Source of the DNA: Peptostreptococcaceae bacterium
GTDB taxonomy: Bacteria; Bacillota; Clostridia; Peptostreptococcales; Peptostreptococcaceae
NCBI GenBank assembly: GCA_029983575.1
Contig: JASBZE010000003.1
Span: forward strand, 1-46,128
Direction: 5' to 3'
DNA: 46,128 bases
Made by a program: the position numbers and the translations under genes
Shown here: positions 34,573 through 42,814 of the stretch, one piece after another
How positions within the stretch are numbered: position 1 is the first letter of the stretch
Layout of the letters: each line of letters opens with the position of its first letter
The notes under the pieces: generated by a model
What the model was told of the DNA's origin: nothing
Seen by the model: only the letters and a program-made list of their open reading frames with translations
The model's database searches: none

Positions 34573-34979
34573 TTAAAAACCTCCGTCTACATACATAATG
34601 GCAATATAAACCATCTCAACTTTCTTTATTTGTATCACAAAATAAAAATTTTCTTTAAATTTTATTCTTTCCAAAAACATGTATTATTTAACGATAAATA
34701 TTATCTATGCGATACTTTTACAGTCCGACTCAAATATAACACACACATTATATAATAATATACTTTAGAGAAATTTAAAACCTTCATTTGCAAATTTTTT
34801 TAAAAAAATGCAATAAAACTTGTTTCCTAAAGTAAGGAAAATAATTTATCAAGATTGTTGAATTATCAACATATTTTTTGCCATAGGATTTACATTTATT
34901 AGATTTTGTATATATTTTTACACCTTGGGATAACACTTGTGTTATAATCAAATTATAATAATTAAGGGCGGAGGTTACT
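34573..34979. other. Divergent intergenic region between the acetolactate-synthase-like and corrinoid protein genes
   Basis: 407 nt, very AT-rich, with no convincing gene. On the left, a weak minus-strand TTGAGA with a -10-like ATGTAT 17 nt away may drive the acetolactate-synthase-like gene. A small palindrome GATAA-ATA-TTATC lies at 34693-34705. On the right is the palindrome-overlapped promoter of the corrinoid gene (separate entry). I looked for a cobalamin riboswitch and saw none. Confidence 0.5.
34930..34948 (+). promoter_or_regulatory. Corrinoid-protein promoter overlapped by a palindromic operator
   Basis: ATAACAC-TT-GTGTTAT (34930-34945) is a perfect 7+2+7 palindrome whose right arm overlaps an extended -10 TGT-TATAAT (-10 at 34943-34948). 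The start codon is 32 nt further on. Such placement is typical of a repressor operator. The binding protein is unknown. Confidence 0.6.
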
Positions 34980-35618
34980 ATGGATATTTTAGATAAAATA
35001 GCACAGGCAGTTGTCGATATGGACAAAGAAAGCGTAAAAAAATATATACTAAAAGCAATTGCAGATGATTCTACTTCAGTAACAGACATATATCAAAATG
35101 GACTTAATAAGGGCATGAGTGAAGTACTAAAACTCTATGACGAAAAAGTGTATTTTCTCCCTGAGGTTGTAGTTTGTGCAGATGCCTTAAACGAAGGAAT
35201 ATCGATTTTAAGGGAGCACGGAAACATAGATAAATCGGGTGCCATAAAAGTTACCATGGCAGTCGTTGAGGGAGACACCCACGAAATCGGAAAAAACATC
35301 GTAAAGATAATGATGGAGGCTTCTGGATTTGATGTAGTTGATTTGGGAGTAAACCAAAAGAGCGAAGACATAGTAAATCACGCCCTGGACAATAACTCTG
35401 ACATCATAGCCCTATCCTCTATGATGACTTCAACTATGAAGAATATGAAAAATGTAATTGACGACCTAAATCAAAAAGATCATTCAAATAAGCCAAAGGT
35501 TATTATAGGGGGAGCGCCGGTTAGCGAAAATTTCGCAAAAAAGATAGGTGCGGATGGATATAGCGAAAATGCGCCAAAGGCAGTAGAACTAGTTAGGTCT
35601 GTCATCAATTCCAAGTAA
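34980..35618 (+). CDS. Corrinoid (B12-binding) protein of the methyltransferase MtxC/MetH type
   Basis: A 212-residue soluble protein. The N-terminal four-helix cap domain (about 1-85) precedes a Rossmann cobalamin domain (about 88-212). The cobalt-ligating signature is VEGDTHEIGKN, with Asp99, His101 and Gly104 of the DxHxxG motif. SSMMTSTMKNMK and VIIGGAPV match the SxS and GG parts of the fold. It carries a methyl group between a substrate-specific methyltransferase and an acceptor. No methyltransferase partner is in the window. GGAGG lies 5 nt before the ATG. It forms an operon with a MetH-type activation domain 49 nt downstream. Confidence 0.92.
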   Translation: MDILDKIAQAVVDMDKESVKKYILKAIADDSTSVTDIYQNGLNKGMSEVLKLYDEKVYFLPEVVVCADALNEGISILREHGNIDKSGAIKVTMAVVEGDTHEIGKNIVKIMMEASGFDVVDLGVNQKSEDIVNHALDNNSDIIALSSMMTSTMKNMKNVIDDLNQKDHSNKPKVIIGGAPVSENFAKKIGADGYSENAPKAVELVRSVINSK

Positions 35619-35667
35619 AACCTTTATCTCGATTAGTAAAACTTACGCCAAGGAGGAATACAATATT

Positions 35668-36255
35668 ATGGAAAAAGATATTTCAAAAACAACCGAAATA
35701 AAAGTTGATGAAATAAAGATAGATCAAAAAAGAGTTGAACAATTTATGGGATATTCCTCAAGGAAGATGCCAGAAAATTTAAAGGAGATTATGGAAGGGG
35801 AAATAGAGAAAAAAGACGTATTTTCTCCTAGGCTATTTATTAGAGAAGTCGATGAGAAAATGCTCTGTGAAAACGGCATATTAGTTCCAGTAGTAAAGAA
35901 ACACCTTTCTGACAGCGATAGAGTATTCTCCATAATCTACACCATTGGAGATGAGATAGATTTAAAGATAACCGAATACATGTCTTCAAATGATATGATC
36001 AGGGGTATGTTTCTAGACAAAATTGGGGTGGTGGCGTTAGATTACATCAAATCTCAAGCTAAGGAATATATCGAAAAATCAACTGGATTAAATATAGTCC
36101 ACCAAGTATATCCAGGAAATACTGATTTTGATGCCGAAAAACAGTTGGGAATATATGGTCTTTTTGACGGCGAAGTAAATGATTACATAAATATAAACGA
36201 GTACGGACAGATGAGCCCAATAAAAAGCGTCGCCTTTTTAGTATTTTTAAGATAA
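35668..36255 (+). CDS. Stand-alone vitamin-B12-dependent methionine synthase activation-domain protein
   Basis: A 195-residue protein resembling the C-terminal SAM-binding activation domain of MetH. Diagnostic parts are VYPGNTDFDAEKQLGIYGLF (the family's YxPGYGD-type SAM region) and NEYGQMSPIKSVAFLVF, matching the TESxxMxPxKSVS ending. In MetH this domain re-methylates inactive cob(II)alamin using SAM and an electron donor. Here it is separate and next to a corrinoid protein, so I infer that it reactivates that protein. Near-absence of cysteine argues against an iron-sulfur activator. AGGAGG lies 11 nt before ATG. The operon ends in the terminator at 36312-36360. Confidence 0.82.
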   Translation: MEKDISKTTEIKVDEIKIDQKRVEQFMGYSSRKMPENLKEIMEGEIEKKDVFSPRLFIREVDEKMLCENGILVPVVKKHLSDSDRVFSIIYTIGDEIDLKITEYMSSNDMIRGMFLDKIGVVALDYIKSQAKEYIEKSTGLNIVHQVYPGNTDFDAEKQLGIYGLFDGEVNDYININEYGQMSPIKSVAFLVFLR

Positions 36256-36311
36256 AACCTAAACATATTATATATCAGAAACGCTGATGCACAGAATTAT
36301 TTACTAAAACT

Positions 36312-36360
36312 AAAAACGACTAAACAAGCGAATATACTCGCTATGTCTAGTCGTTTTTTT
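36312..36360. terminator. Bidirectional terminator between the corrinoid operon and the sugar transporter
   Basis: AAAAACGACTA (36312-36322) pairs with TAGTCGTTTTT (36348-36358). An inner AGCGA/TCGCT stem extends the hairpin, and TTTTTTT follows on the plus strand. The A-run on the left supplies U residues for the opposite strand. It lies between convergent genes. Confidence 0.88.
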
Positions 36361-36363
36361 ATA

Positions 36364-37200
36364 CTACTCTTTTAATCCCGAACTTATCATTCCATTTACA
36401 AGGTGTTTTTGGATTATCAAAAACAAAATCAATATCGGTATAACAGATATCACGCCCGCTGCCATCTGAGTCTCCCAAGTCGTTTTATACAGTGATTGAA
36501 AGTCTGTAAGAGCGAGTGAAATCGTCCTTAAATTCGGAGCAAAAATAAAGGTCTTTGCATATATTAAATCTCCCCAAGCCATGATAAATGAAAACAAACC
36601 GGCACTCACCATTCCCGGTATCATTATCGGCAAGAGCACCTTCCTCACTGCCATCGATCTAGAACATCCATCAATCATAGCCGCCTCCTCTAAATCTAGA
36701 GGAATCTTTGACATATATGAGTAAAGTAGCCATACTGTCATAGGAAGGCAGGTTGATATATTGGCAATTATCAAAGCAAGCCTAGTGTTTAATATATCCA
36801 AGGTTTTAAAAACTATGTACATTGGATTGACCAATATCACGGAAGCAAACATCTGAGTAGCGATTATAACAAATAAAAACGCCCCTCTTCCTTTAAAATT
36901 AAACCTAGTTACCCCATATGAGGATAAAACTCCCAAAAATAAGCAGACTATGGACGAACCCAGAGATACTATAAGCGAATTCATAAATGGTTCGACTATT
37001 GACTTATCCCCCGTTAACACATCTTTGTAGTTTACAAATTGAGGTGTAAATCCAATCCACTTAGGTGGCCACATAGTTATTTCGTTGTAAGTTTTGAGCG
37101 AGGTGTTTATCATTACAAAAATCGGAAAAATCATAAGTAGAATAAATACTTCATATATAACTGTCCTAATTACTTTTCCCGCTATTTTTTTATTTCTCAT
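36364..37200 (-). CDS. Carbohydrate ABC transporter permease, MalG/LacG family
   Basis: A 278-residue inner-membrane permease (CUT1 family) with six helices. The N-terminus (VIRTVIYEVFILLMIFPIF) and the TSLKTYNEITMWPPKW periplasmic segment are typical of MalG-type proteins. The EAA loop is EEAAMIDGCSRSMAVRKVLL. It forms a heterodimer with the preceding permease. The start at 37200 has GAGGAGG 6 nt upstream, inside the end of the upstream gene, whose stop is one base away. The substrate is unknown. Confidence 0.93.
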   Translation of the reverse strand: MRNKKIAGKVIRTVIYEVFILLMIFPIFVMINTSLKTYNEITMWPPKWIGFTPQFVNYKDVLTGDKSIVEPFMNSLIVSLGSSIVCLFLGVLSSYGVTRFNFKGRGAFLFVIIATQMFASVILVNPMYIVFKTLDILNTRLALIIANISTCLPMTVWLLYSYMSKIPLDLEEAAMIDGCSRSMAVRKVLLPIMIPGMVSAGLFSFIMAWGDLIYAKTFIFAPNLRTISLALTDFQSLYKTTWETQMAAGVISVIPILILFLIIQKHLVNGMISSGLKE

Positions 37201-37201
37201 A

Positions 37202-38074
37202 TTACACCTCCTCATCTATCATCTGCCTGTAATAAAGCAATGATAAAACAGTCAGAATCAAAAAGACTATCAGCGAAATAGTTGAACTAGTACCAATATT
37301 AAACTTACTAAACGCCTCTTCATAAATCTTTAGTATCATTGTCTCAGTTGCATTCATAGGACCTCCTCCAGTCAATATGAAGATTACGTTAAATGAGTTA
37401 AAGGTCCAAATGGTTACCAGCGTAGTAGTTATCAAAAGTAGTTTTTTCATAGATGGTATAGTTATCATCCTGAACTTTTGAATTGAATTTGCCCCATCGA
37501 CAGTAGCAGCCTCATATAATGAAGGCGATATCGCATTTATTCCTGACAAAAATATCATCGATACCAGTGAAACCCCAAGCCACGCATCTACAAAGGCCGT
37601 ACAGAAAAACGCAAGCCTAGGATCAGAGAGCCATGTTATATTGTGACTTATAATTCCAAACTTCATCAGATAATAATTTAAATATCCATAGTTTCCGTCA
37701 AGAATCCACTTCCACACTATAGCGACTGCAACTTGAGGAATTGCCCATGGAAGCAAACTCAAAAACTTAAGCGTTCTAGAAAAATACATTTCGCTACTTA
37801 AAAACAAAGCCATCGCCAGTCCGATGAATATCTTTAGAAAGACCGCTAAAACAGTATATTTCAAAGTTACGCCTATGGAATGTATAAAACCGTCATTTTG
37901 AAATAGAGTTATAAAATTTCCCAGTCCAACAAACTTATGCCCCCCTGTGATGATTGAAGTTTGTGTAAAGGATTGGAAAAAAATCATCGCTATTGGAAAG
38001 GCATATAAGACTAGAATAAAAACAATCACTGGAGATATCAACAGATATGGTAGATATGCCTTTTTCTTTGTCAC
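37202..38074 (-). CDS. Carbohydrate ABC transporter permease, MalF/LacF family
   Basis: A 290-residue inner-membrane permease with six helices. YLLISPVIVFILVLYAFPI at the N-terminus and SFTQTSIITGGHKFVGLGNF are characteristic of MalF-type sugar permeases, and the EAA loop is YEAATVDGANSIQKFRMITIP. GTG start with AGGAGGTGA just upstream. The operon order is binding protein, MalF-type, MalG-type. No ATPase is encoded here, so a shared MsmX-type ATPase elsewhere probably energises it. Confidence 0.93.
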   Translation of the reverse strand: MTKKKAYLPYLLISPVIVFILVLYAFPIAMIFFQSFTQTSIITGGHKFVGLGNFITLFQNDGFIHSIGVTLKYTVLAVFLKIFIGLAMALFLSSEMYFSRTLKFLSLLPWAIPQVAVAIVWKWILDGNYGYLNYYLMKFGIISHNITWLSDPRLAFFCTAFVDAWLGVSLVSMIFLSGINAISPSLYEAATVDGANSIQKFRMITIPSMKKLLLITTTLVTIWTFNSFNVIFILTGGGPMNATETMILKIYEEAFSKFNIGTSSTISLIVFLILTVLSLLYYRQMIDEEV

Positions 38075-38149
38075 GCCCTCACCTCCTATTTTTTAATTTC
38101 TATCTAATAAGCTAATATAGATTGATTAAACTTACAAGCTAATACAAAT

Positions 38150-38185
38150 TGGGTTGACTTAAAATTATGTTTCTAAGCCAACCCA
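38150..38185 (-). terminator. Intercistronic hairpin between the binding-protein and permease genes
   Basis: GGGTTGACTTA (38151-38161) pairs with TAAGCCAACCC (38174-38184). On the minus strand the single mismatch becomes a G-U pair, giving a stem of 11-12 bp. The following T-run is weak (AATTTGTATT), so it more likely protects or partly attenuates the transcript, giving excess binding protein. Confidence 0.6.
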
Positions 38186-38221
38186 TGTATTAATTTAATA
38201 ATATACCGCTCCTATGATGCA

Positions 38222-39463
38222 TTATTTTGCCAACTCAGTTTGAGCTTGGTCAAGTGCCTCTTTTGGTGTAGCTTGTCCAGTAAGAGCTTTTTGAACAGCT
38301 GTCACAAAATTCTTATTGAATAAATCCCAGTTAGGAGTATGAGGCATTGGAACTCCATCCTTGATAGATGCTGCAAATGGCTTCATAAAATCAGTTTGGA
38401 ATCTCTCGTCTTTTTCTTCATCCTTTAGAATTGGGAACCATCCGAAAGCTTCAGAAACAGGTCTTTGATATTCAGGTTGACCCATAAATTCTATAAACTT
38501 CCAAGCTGCATCCTTGTTTTTACTCAATGAAGACATTACATATGAGTCAGTTACCAAGTTTTCAGCTCTAACCTTACCCTGAGGTAAAAAAGCCACTCCA
38601 TATGGAGCCTTTTCTTTATTCTTATCCATTTCTTCCTTTTCCCATGGACCAGAGATAAACATAGCTAGGTTTCCATTTTTAAATAGAGTTGCTAGATCTT
38701 CTCTCTTTGTAGAAACAGGATCAGGTATTAATTTTTCATCATTAAACTTCTTCAAGTACTCTAAAGTCTTGATGTTTTCTGGTGAATTGATTGTGTAATT
38801 ACCTTTTTCATCAACTACCCTACCTTCATTTTGGTAGATAAAGTTCATAATTTCGTCTGCACCACTTGTTATATCTGTTGGTATAGCAAATCCATAAATA
38901 TCAGGATGTTGTGCTTTTACTTGCTTAGCCACTTGATATAATTCATCCCAGTTTTTAGGTGGTTGAGGCATAAGGTCCGTTCTGTAGTAAAGTGCTCTTG
39001 ATGAGAAAGCCATAGGAATACCATATTGTTTACCATCAATGTTTGCAGTATTTAAAACAGATTCAACCCTCTTAGCTTTGAAATCGTCATTCATATACTT
39101 AGATAAATCTTCAACTGCTCCCATTTCTCCTAATTGTCTCAACGATCTTGATCCAGTCAACATTATGTCTGGAGCCTCCTTAGCTTGATACAATTGAATG
39201 ATCTTAGAGTTGAGTTCATCCCAACCAACGGAAACAATTTCAACTTTAATGTTAGGATTCTTTTCCTCAAAGGCTTTGATACCACTATCCAATTCTTTTT
39301 TTAGATAACCGCTATCATAACCAGGAACCAACATCTTTAGGGTAACATTATCCCCATCCTTGGCAGTCTTCTTGTCTTCTGACTTTCCGCAACCAGCCAA
39401 AGCTACTGCCACGACCATAACCATGGCAACTAATACAGAAAATAACTTTTTAGTTCTTTTCAT
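38222..39463 (-). CDS. Sugar ABC transporter substrate-binding lipoprotein
   Basis: A 413-residue family 1 extracellular solute-binding protein. The signal peptide ends in a lipobox VALAGC with the acylated cysteine near residue 26. Characteristic segments are VSVGWDELNSKI, RALYYRTDL, PPKNWDELYQVAK and GNLAMFISGPW. It feeds the MalFG-type permeases downstream; the sugar is not predictable. The start at 39463 is the ATG followed by KRTKKLFSV. An ATG 16 codons upstream has no ribosome binding site and would displace the signal peptide. The ribosome binding site is separated from the ATG by a small hairpin (separate entry). Confidence 0.93.
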   Translation of the reverse strand: MKRTKKLFSVLVAMVMVVAVALAGCGKSEDKKTAKDGDNVTLKMLVPGYDSGYLKKELDSGIKAFEEKNPNIKVEIVSVGWDELNSKIIQLYQAKEAPDIMLTGSRSLRQLGEMGAVEDLSKYMNDDFKAKRVESVLNTANIDGKQYGIPMAFSSRALYYRTDLMPQPPKNWDELYQVAKQVKAQHPDIYGFAIPTDITSGADEIMNFIYQNEGRVVDEKGNYTINSPENIKTLEYLKKFNDEKLIPDPVSTKREDLATLFKNGNLAMFISGPWEKEEMDKNKEKAPYGVAFLPQGKVRAENLVTDSYVMSSLSKNKDAAWKFIEFMGQPEYQRPVSEAFGWFPILKDEEKDERFQTDFMKPFAASIKDGVPMPHTPNWDLFNKNFVTAVQKALTGQATPKEALDQAQTELAK

Positions 39464-39493
39464 AGCATATTCGAGCCCTAAGGCTCTCCTCCT
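39464..39493 (-). promoter_or_regulatory. Shine-Dalgarno separated from AUG by a small hairpin
   Basis: On the minus strand AGGAGG (39488-39493) and A are followed by the perfect stem-loop GAGCC-TTAG-GGCTC (39473-39486), then GAATATGCT and the ATG at 39463. Linear spacing is 24 nt; excluding the 14-nt hairpin it is 10. No in-frame ATG, GTG or TTG lies between. The layout, and the linker ending in TGCT before ATG, match those of the HAD phosphatase gene (8627-8655). Confidence 0.6.
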
Positions 39494-39553
39494 TTCAAAT
39501 TTAGATTGCATAAATATACATCTTTGTATCTAGTATATATCAAAAAACAATTA

Positions 39554-39562
39554 ATTATAACA
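39554..39562 (-). promoter_or_regulatory. Extended -10 promoter of the sugar transporter operon
   Basis: On the minus strand TGT-TATAAT (TATAAT at 39554-39559, TG at 39561-39562) with no good -35. The leader to the ATG at 39463 is about 85 nt. Confidence 0.5.
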
Positions 39563-39591
39563 ACTAAAACGATAAACTACTATTTTTATAT

Positions 39592-39616
39592 TCTATAATA
39601 AAAATTTTATTATAGA
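39592..39616. promoter_or_regulatory. Perfect AT-rich palindrome between divergent transporter and metG promoters
   Basis: TCTATAATAAAA and TTTTATTATAGA form a perfect 12-bp inverted repeat around one base. It lies just upstream of the transporter promoter and about 29 nt upstream of the metG -35. An operator for the transporter is the simplest reading. It also contains TATAAT on both strands, so it could be part of promoter structure. Confidence 0.45.
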
Positions 39617-39644
39617 TATTTTCTATAGTTAATAAATAATTGAG

Positions 39645-39673
39645 TTGACTAGAATATAATAATGTAATAAAAT
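39645..39673 (+). promoter_or_regulatory. Promoter of the metG T-box leader
   Basis: TTGACT (39645-39650) and TAAAAT (39668-39673) are 17 nt apart, a good sigma-A match. Transcription would begin near 39680, just before the T-box stem I. Confidence 0.65.
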
Positions 39674-39689
39674 GATACTATATGAATAA

Positions 39690-39920
39690 AAATATGCTTT
39701 GAAGAGAAGAGTAAGTGTTATTCATCATTTACAGAGAGTTGCCGAATGCTGAAAGGCAATAGCGATGTTTCACTGAAGATGGCCTCTGAGCACCATGCGT
39801 GAGTCTTGTGATTAGCGTGTGGCGGATGAATCCGTTAAAGTTATCTAAGATGTGATATTCACAAATTAGGGTGGTACCGCGATTTTTCGCCCCTTGCTAT
39901 TGCAAGGGGCTTTTATTATT
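39690..39920 (+). promoter_or_regulatory. T-box riboswitch, probably reading tRNA-Met, upstream of metG
   Basis: A complete T-box leader. Stem I contains the AGAGAG element (39733-39738) and the GCTGAAA apical motif (near 39748). A candidate specifier codon ATG (39779-39781) is followed by GCCTCTGAGC. The conserved T-box sequence AGGGTGGTACCGCG is at 39868-39881, and the terminator GCCCCTTGC-TATT-GCAAGGGGC is at 39889-39910, with TTTTATTATT. Uncharged tRNA should stabilise the antiterminator and turn on metG. The Met specificity rests on the candidate codon and the gene downstream. Confidence 0.93.
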
Positions 39921-39989
39921 GAAAGATTGCAGGGAAGTTTAATAACTAATTGTAAAGAAATTTATTAACTAAATTTTAGGAGGATAGAA

Positions 39990-41987
39990 ATGACAAAACC
40001 AACCTTTTACGTAACAACACCAATTTATTACCCAAGTGGTAAGCTTCATATTGGTCATGCCTATACTACTGTTGCAGCTGATGCCATAGCTAGGTTTAAA
40101 AGATACACTGGATATGATGTAAAGTTTCTAACTGGTACTGATGAGCATGGAGAAAAAATTCAAAAGACAGCTGTATCTTTGGGTAAATCTGAAATGGAAT
40201 TTTTGGACGAACAAATAGCAGCTATAAAAGAGCTTTGGAGCAAACTTGAAATTTCGTATGATGATTTCATAAGGACAACAGAACCAAGGCATACAAAGAT
40301 AATTCAAAAGATATTTACTCAGCTTTATGAGCAAGGCGATATTTATAAGGGAGAATATGAAGGATATTACTGTACTCCATGTGAGAGTTTTTGGACAAAG
40401 ACACAACTTTTAGATGGTCACCTATGCCCTGATTGCGGCAGGGAGACATATCTAGTGAAAGAAGAATCATATTTCTTTAGACTATCTAAATACGAAGACA
40501 GACTTAAAGAATTATTTAAAGATGATTCATTCTGCTATCCTGAAGCTAGAAGAAACGATATGGTGTCAAACTTTTTAGATCAGGGGCTAGAAGACCTATC
40601 TGTAACTCGTACATCATTTGACTGGGGTATAAAAGTTCCTTTTGATGAAAAACACGTAATATACGTATGGATAGATGCTCTATGCAATTATATTACAGCC
40701 CTAGGATATATGAGCGAAGACGACAGTGACTTCAAAAAATTCTGGCCTGCTAACTACCATCTAGTAGGTAAGGAAATAATAAGATTTCACACTATAATTT
40801 GGCCTGCTCTTCTTATGGCTTTGGGCTTAGAGCTTCCAAAGAGGGTTTTCGGTAACGGATGGATACTATTCGCCGACGATAAGATGAGTAAGTCTAAAGG
40901 AAATATAGTTTACCCTGAACCAATGATTGAAAGATATGGTGTCGATACTCTTAAGTACTTCCTTCTTAGAGAGTTCTCCTTTGGAAATGACGGTAACTAC
41001 ACTCATAGAAATTTCATAAACAGGATAAATTCTGACCTTGCAAACGACCTTGGAAATCTAGTAAGTAGAACTGCTGCTATGATTAATCAATACAAGGGTG
41101 GAATCGTAACTAAAAATGAAAGTGAAACCAAGTTTGATAAAGAGCTAATCGAGCAAGCTCAAAAATCATATAAGCTTTATGAAGAAAAAATGGACGATCT
41201 TATGTTCCACGAAGCACTAGATTCAATTTGGCAACTAGTTAGAAGAACAAATAAATACATTGATGAAACAACTCCTTGGATTTTAGGAAAAGATCCTTCT
41301 AGATCTGATGAGCTAGATGACATTCTATATAATTTATCAGAGTCAATTAGGATAATATCTTCTCTAATCTCACCACTTATGCCGGCAACATCTAGAAAGA
41401 TCTTTAGCCAGTTCGGAATAGAAGACGAAGAGATAAAAACTTGGGAGGCAGCCGGTAAATTTGGTCTACTTCCAAGCGGAACTAAGGTAGTTAAGGCAGA
41501 ACCACTATTCCCTAGAATTGACGCTGAAAAAGAGATAAAAGAGCTCGAAACACTATTTGCTGAGAAGATAAACACAAAACCGGCAAATAAGAAAGACGAT
41601 GAAAATAAAAAAGAAAAATCATCAGATAAAAATGAGAAGTCTAATAGCGATACTGAACATAAACCTGAAATATCAATCGACGATTTTGATAAAATAGAGC
41701 TTAGGACAGGTAAGATACTTGAAGCCGATAAACATCCAAAGGCTGATAAACTTCTCGTATTTAAGATAAAAGTTGGTGACGAGACTAGACAAATAGTATC
41801 TGGAATTGCAGCTCACTTTGATCCAAAAGATCTAATCGGTAAAGAAGTCGTTGTAGTATGCAACCTTAAACCAGTAAAACTAAGGGGCATAGAGTCTCAA
41901 GGAATGCTATTAACAGCTGGTGATGACGATGATAAGTTAGTTCTTCCAGATGTTAGTGGAGCTAAAAACGGTAGTATAGTTTGTTAG
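39990..41987 (+). CDS. metG: Methionyl-tRNA synthetase
   Basis: A 665-residue class I synthetase. The HIGH signature is His20-His23, the zinc knuckle is CTPCESFW plus CPDCGRE, and KMSKS is at 298-302. The anticodon-binding helical domain follows, then a Lys/Glu/Asn-rich linker (about 525-562) and a C-terminal Trbp111-type tRNA-binding OB domain (about 565-665; LRTGKILEADKHPKADKLL). AGGAGG lies before the ATG. Controlled by the T-box upstream; tatD follows. Confidence 0.98.
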   Translation: MTKPTFYVTTPIYYPSGKLHIGHAYTTVAADAIARFKRYTGYDVKFLTGTDEHGEKIQKTAVSLGKSEMEFLDEQIAAIKELWSKLEISYDDFIRTTEPRHTKIIQKIFTQLYEQGDIYKGEYEGYYCTPCESFWTKTQLLDGHLCPDCGRETYLVKEESYFFRLSKYEDRLKELFKDDSFCYPEARRNDMVSNFLDQGLEDLSVTRTSFDWGIKVPFDEKHVIYVWIDALCNYITALGYMSEDDSDFKKFWPANYHLVGKEIIRFHTIIWPALLMALGLELPKRVFGNGWILFADDKMSKSKGNIVYPEPMIERYGVDTLKYFLLREFSFGNDGNYTHRNFINRINSDLANDLGNLVSRTAAMINQYKGGIVTKNESETKFDKELIEQAQKSYKLYEEKMDDLMFHEALDSIWQLVRRTNKYIDETTPWILGKDPSRSDELDDILYNLSESIRIISSLISPLMPATSRKIFSQFGIEDEEIKTWEAAGKFGLLPSGTKVVKAEPLFPRIDAEKEIKELETLFAEKINTKPANKKDDENKKEKSSDKNEKSNSDTEHKPEISIDDFDKIELRTGKILEADKHPKADKLLVFKIKVGDETRQIVSGIAAHFDPKDLIGKEVVVVCNLKPVKLRGIESQGMLLTAGDDDDKLVLPDVSGAKNGSIVC

Positions 41988-41995
41988 GTGATAAT

Positions 41996-42769
41996 ATGTT
42001 TTTTGATTCACACGCACATTTATACGATGAACAGTTTGATCCAGATAGAGATGAACTGATAAACTCACTTAGAGACAAGGGAATTAGTTATGTAGTAGTT
42101 CCTGGTGACAGCTTAGAAACTTCAAAAAAAGCAATTGAACTAGCTGAAAAATACGACTTTATATATGCAGCAATAGGAGTACACCCTCACGAAGTTCAAG
42201 AAGCTCGTTATGAGGACTTAGAAGAAATAAAAAAACTCGCCAAGTCATCTAGTAAGGTTGTTGCAATCGGTGAGATAGGACTCGATTACTACTACGACTT
42301 TTCTCCTAGAGATATGCAAAAAGAATGGTTTATAAAACAAATCGAACTAGCAAATGAACTGGGATTGCCTTTTGTGGTACACGATAGAGATGCACACGGA
42401 GACACCTTTGAAATTATAAAAAAATACAAAGGAAAGGACACCGGATGCGTATTACACTGCTACAGCGGTGCCACAGAACTGGCTAAAGAATATATAAAAT
42501 TGGGATGCAATATTTCCATCCCTGGAACACTGACTTTTAAAAACAACAAAAAGACAGTTGAAGTTGTCGAAAATATAGGTCTAGAGCATATGTTTATAGA
42601 GACAGACTCCCCTTACCTAGCTCCCGTACCAATGAGGGGCAAGAGGAACAATCCGGAGTTTGTGAGATACGTCGCTGAGAAAATATCAGAAATCAAAGGC
42701 GTTGACGTAGAAACAGTAGCAGAAAAAACAACTAAAAACGCAAAGGAGTTTTTCTCTATTGATAAATAG
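41996..42769 (+). CDS. tatD: TatD-family metal-dependent deoxyribonuclease
   Basis: A 257-residue TIM-barrel metal hydrolase. Metal-binding motifs are FFDSHAHL, GEIGLDYY, VVHDRDA, VLHCYSG and ETDSPYLAPVP, all intact. The start at 41996 has AGGTGATAAT directly upstream. A TTG five codons earlier would overlap metG and is less likely. metG followed by tatD is a common order in Bacillota and they probably share the T-box transcript. Confidence 0.96.
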   Translation: MFFDSHAHLYDEQFDPDRDELINSLRDKGISYVVVPGDSLETSKKAIELAEKYDFIYAAIGVHPHEVQEARYEDLEEIKKLAKSSSKVVAIGEIGLDYYYDFSPRDMQKEWFIKQIELANELGLPFVVHDRDAHGDTFEIIKKYKGKDTGCVLHCYSGATELAKEYIKLGCNISIPGTLTFKNNKKTVEVVENIGLEHMFIETDSPYLAPVPMRGKRNNPEFVRYVAEKISEIKGVDVETVAEKTTKNAKEFFSIDK

Positions 42770-42814
42770 AAAAACTAATTATAAGTAGAAAAACTCGACT
42801 AAATTAAGATAAGT

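Noticed and set aside
34573..34979. Possible cobalamin riboswitch upstream of the corrinoid gene
   Set aside because: No B12-box-like sequence or multi-helix layout could be seen; the region is simple AT-rich DNA with a short palindrome.
34784..35089. Minus-strand open frame of 101 codons overlapping the start of the corrinoid gene
   Set aside because: It crosses the corrinoid promoter and its first 110 coding bases on the opposite strand, with no ribosome binding site and no recognisable protein features.
38109..38161. Two imperfect ~26-bp direct repeats (starting AAGCTAATA) after the binding-protein gene
   Set aside because: Only about 20 of 26 positions agree in AT-rich sequence, and the second copy forms part of the hairpin; too weak to call a repeat element.
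39758..39770. Alternative ATG in the metG leader as the T-box specifier codon
   Set aside because: It lies too close to the apical part of stem I; the ATG at 39779-39781, before GCCTCTGAGC, fits the usual specifier position better.
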